64,000 bases of DNA from Micavibrio sp. (GTDB lineage Bacteria > Pseudomonadota > Alphaproteobacteria > Micavibrionales > Micavibrionaceae), in the NCBI GenBank assembly GCA_021604545.1, contig BQJE01000001.1:417444-481443 (forward strand). Direction: 5' to 3'. A model generated the notes under the pieces. It was not told the origin of the DNA, searched no databases, and saw only the letters and a program-made list of their open reading frames with translations. Made by a program: the position numbers and the translations under genes. Every line of letters begins with the position of its first letter. Positions within the stretch are counted from its first letter, which is position 1. Positions 62,817 through 64,000 of the stretch are shown here, one piece after another.

Positions 62817-63071
62817 ATGTCGCCTGTAAAAAGTGCTTTGCAAAAACTTGAAGGATCCGTAACCGGGCTCGAAAGAGCGCTAAAGATACAGGGCGGTGAG
62901 CAACCCGATATGTTTGCGCAAGCTTCTAGCGGCCCTTCCAATGAAAACGCAACAATGCAGGAAGCCGCCGCACCACAAAAAAATGTTAATGCGGCCATAG
63001 TTGGAGAAAAAATCGATAGCGCTATTGATAAGGTAGAGGCGCTGTTGCGAGCAGGTGGGAGTACAGCGTAA
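62817..63071 (+). CDS. DUF4164-like small protein next to zapA
   Basis: An 84-residue helical protein starting MSPVKSALQKLEGSVTGLERAL and ending VGEKIDSAIDKVEALLRAGG, the pattern of the DUF4164-type coiled-coil proteins encoded beside zapA in alphaproteobacteria. The ATG at 62817 has an AGAGGGAGA ribosome binding site. Its last base is the first of the zapA ATG, so the two are coupled. Confidence 0.75.
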   Translation: MSPVKSALQKLEGSVTGLERALKIQGGEQPDMFAQASSGPSNENATMQEAAAPQKNVNAAIVGEKIDSAIDKVEALLRAGGSTA

Positions 63072-63457
63072 TGGGCGAAGTTACAATTACCATCAACGGC
63101 CATAGCTACGGCATCTTCTGTGATGACGGGCAGGAGCAACGTGTGATGGATCTGGGCAATCATGTTGATACAAAAATTAGAGATATTGCCCGCGCCGGGG
63201 CTGCGAACAACGAATCGCATCTTTTGGTACTGACGGCGATTATGCTGGCCGATGAGGCGTTTGATTTGCGTGATAGCATGAGTGTACTGGGTGATGAGAT
63301 TACCGAAACGGGCGCTGCTGCGATGTCGCCGCCTGCCGCGCCACCTCCGTCGCCGCCTGCGGCCAATACGGAAGAGGATGGGGAGACTGCTCAGGCTATG
63401 AATCAATTGGCGCAGCGGATTGATCTCGTTGCTGGGCAAATTGCTCAGAAGGCTTAA
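63071..63457 (+). CDS. zapA: Cell division protein ZapA
   Basis: Stabilises FtsZ protofilaments at the division ring. The 128-residue protein has the ZapA head domain (VTITINGHSYGIFCDDGQE, HVDTKIRDIA) followed by a long helix (LLVLTAIMLADEAFDLRD) and a tail with Pro-rich stretch (about 90-105). The TAATG overlap with the upstream gene supports an operon. A 6S RNA candidate and probable fau follow. Confidence 0.9.
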   Translation: MGEVTITINGHSYGIFCDDGQEQRVMDLGNHVDTKIRDIARAGAANNESHLLVLTAIMLADEAFDLRDSMSVLGDEITETGAAAMSPPAAPPPSPPAANTEEDGETAQAMNQLAQRIDLVAGQIAQKA

Positions 63458-63646
63458 AACAGGATTTGGCTGAAACCTACATTTTTTTGGTTCGAAGCGC
63501 GTAGCGCGTGAACCATTGCGCCCACGCAGCTTTGCTGCTTCGGGCGCTTTAATGTCAAAGCCGTCCTCAAATCCTCATGTACCAAAATATACATTCCGGT
63601 TCTGCGGGCGACTTTTCCTTGTATCTTCCTAGCCAAATCCTGTTTT
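63456..63646. repeat. 191-bp element with perfect 16-bp terminal inverted repeats (family D, long copy)
   Basis: AAAACAGGATTTGGCT (63456-63471) and its exact inverse (63631-63646) bound the element. Inside are GCGCGTAGCGCG and a GCGCCC/GGGCGC pair. It begins inside the zapA stop codon. With the family A copy at 63877 and the RNA candidate it makes up most of the 63458-63967 gap. Words such as TGGCTAGG and GGAATGTATA on the minus strand are shared with the 58493-58566 element. Confidence 0.75.
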
Positions 63647-63664
63647 TAGAATGTTAAGAAGGTG

Positions 63665-63830
63665 CCACAGGAGCCGTGTACATTCGTATCCGCGTGGGCC
63701 CTGGAAAACCAGGTGGGCGCCATGATATCTAAGTCCCCAGGACAAACCCGTAAACAAAGACAGGGACAGCTCCCTTGCGAAATGTATCGGCCTCCGGGAT
63801 TAAGTCGTATCACATGCTCCCGCAGCGGAG
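63665..63830 (+). ncRNA. ssrS: Candidate 6S RNA
   Basis: The order zapA, 6S RNA, fau is widespread in proteobacteria and this is the expected position. The region folds: GGAGCCG with TACATTCG on the left (about 63670-63686) pairs with CGAAATGTA and CGGCCTCC (about 63778-63795) as a long, bulged closing stem, with internal CCTGGAAAACCAGG and GTCCC/GGGAC hairpins. No ORF fits. Exact ends are uncertain and I cannot confirm the family without a covariance search. Confidence 0.45.
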
Positions 63831-63876
63831 GTGTTTATATCGTATAGCGCTGAATTTGTCACGTTTTGCCCATTTT

Positions 63877-63957
63877 GTCATTCTGAAGACCTTTAGGTCT
63901 GAAGAATCTCGTGCTACAAAGCCGGGAGATCCTTCAGCGCGAGCGCTTCAGGATGAC
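63877..63957. repeat. Dispersed palindromic element, family A (copy 4)
   Basis: An 81-bp element from GTCATTCTGAAG to TTCAGGATGAC, with GAAGAATCTC and GAGATCCTTC. It lies between the RNA candidate and the start of the last gene; the ribosome binding site of that gene begins directly after it. Confidence 0.85.
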
Positions 63958-63967
63958 AGGAGAGACA

Positions 63968-64000
63968 ATGCTAGAAAATAAGGATGTATTGAGAGCTGAA
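63968..64000 (+). CDS. Start of a gene, probably 5-formyltetrahydrofolate cyclo-ligase (partial)
   Basis: An ATG at 63968 with an AGGAGA ribosome binding site opens a frame to the window edge (MLENKDVLRAE). Only 11 residues are visible. The place after zapA and the RNA candidate suggests fau (ygfA), and the charged N terminus fits, but this is mainly by gene order. Confidence 0.45.
   Translation, partial: MLENKDVLRAE

Overview
The window is from an alphaproteobacterial chromosome of moderate GC. Three things point there. The gene blocks are alphaproteobacterial: fabA-fabB-fabI; lnt-XRE-metK-trmB-rimP-nusA-infB-rbfA-truB-rpsO-pnp; TolC/PopZ/valS; and tkt-gap-fba next to zapA. Individual families are lineage-typical (PopZ, NDUFS4-like complex I subunit, NrsF anti-sigma, TIGR01459-type HAD). 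There are also many short palindromic repeats. I cannot name a genus from sequence alone; a Micavibrio-like or Rhodospirillales-like lineage would fit.

Layout. 0-4.4 kb: unsaturated fatty acid synthesis (fabA, fabB, fabI), a glycerophosphodiesterase and a TauE/SafE permease. 4.4-22.5 kb: a long, mostly minus-strand housekeeping block for translation, RNA decay and envelope (miaB, phoH, ybeY, corC, lnt, XRE, metK, trmB, rimP, nusA, infB, rbfA, truB, rpsO, pnp), interrupted by gpmA on the opposite strand. 22.5-31.9 kb: a hydroxyacid dehydrogenase, an AGCS symporter, a 1276-residue membrane-anchored coiled-coil protein, a HAD hydrolase and a patatin. 31.9-35.9 kb: a 270-bp nested inverted-repeat element, then an MsbA-type exporter, a hydrolase, CBS and DUF192 genes, and tRNA-Pro. 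36-41.7 kb: an ECF sigma/NrsF pair, a KamA-family radical SAM enzyme with a broken partial copy beside it, a complex I subunit, tRNA-Arg and a small island of orphan genes. 41.7-49.1 kb: a sulfurtransferase, a membrane cyclase, a large pseudopilin, tRNA-Asn, tRNA-Cys, pcm, TolC and PopZ. 49.1-54.7 kb: a four-helix-bundle cassette, valS with an in-frame palindromic insert, rpmE, epmA and an EndoU-domain protein. 54.8-63 kb: central carbon genes (fba, gap, tkt) interleaved with a two-domain regulator plus a tiny coupled ORF, and an iron-uptake module behind a double Fur-like palindrome. 63-64 kb: zapA, a probable 6S RNA and the start of a probable fau gene.

The most notable features are not the housekeeping genes. 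(1) At least five families of small inverted-repeat elements are scattered through the window; one copy lies in frame inside valS and adds 29 residues. (2) The 31.94-32.21 kb element has 22-bp terminal inverted repeats and two internal hairpin arms. (3) A four-helix-bundle gene sits between inverted repeats exactly filling the popZ-valS gap, and gene-less relatives of those repeats occur twice more. (4) An FTR1 iron permease is fused in one ORF to a beta-barrel-like domain, with a signal peptide and possible start codon at the joint. (5) An EndoU-domain protein has an in-frame membrane segment upstream of its first ATG but no standard start codon for it. (6) A 53-residue ORF overlaps the end of a regulator gene behind a strong ribosome binding site.
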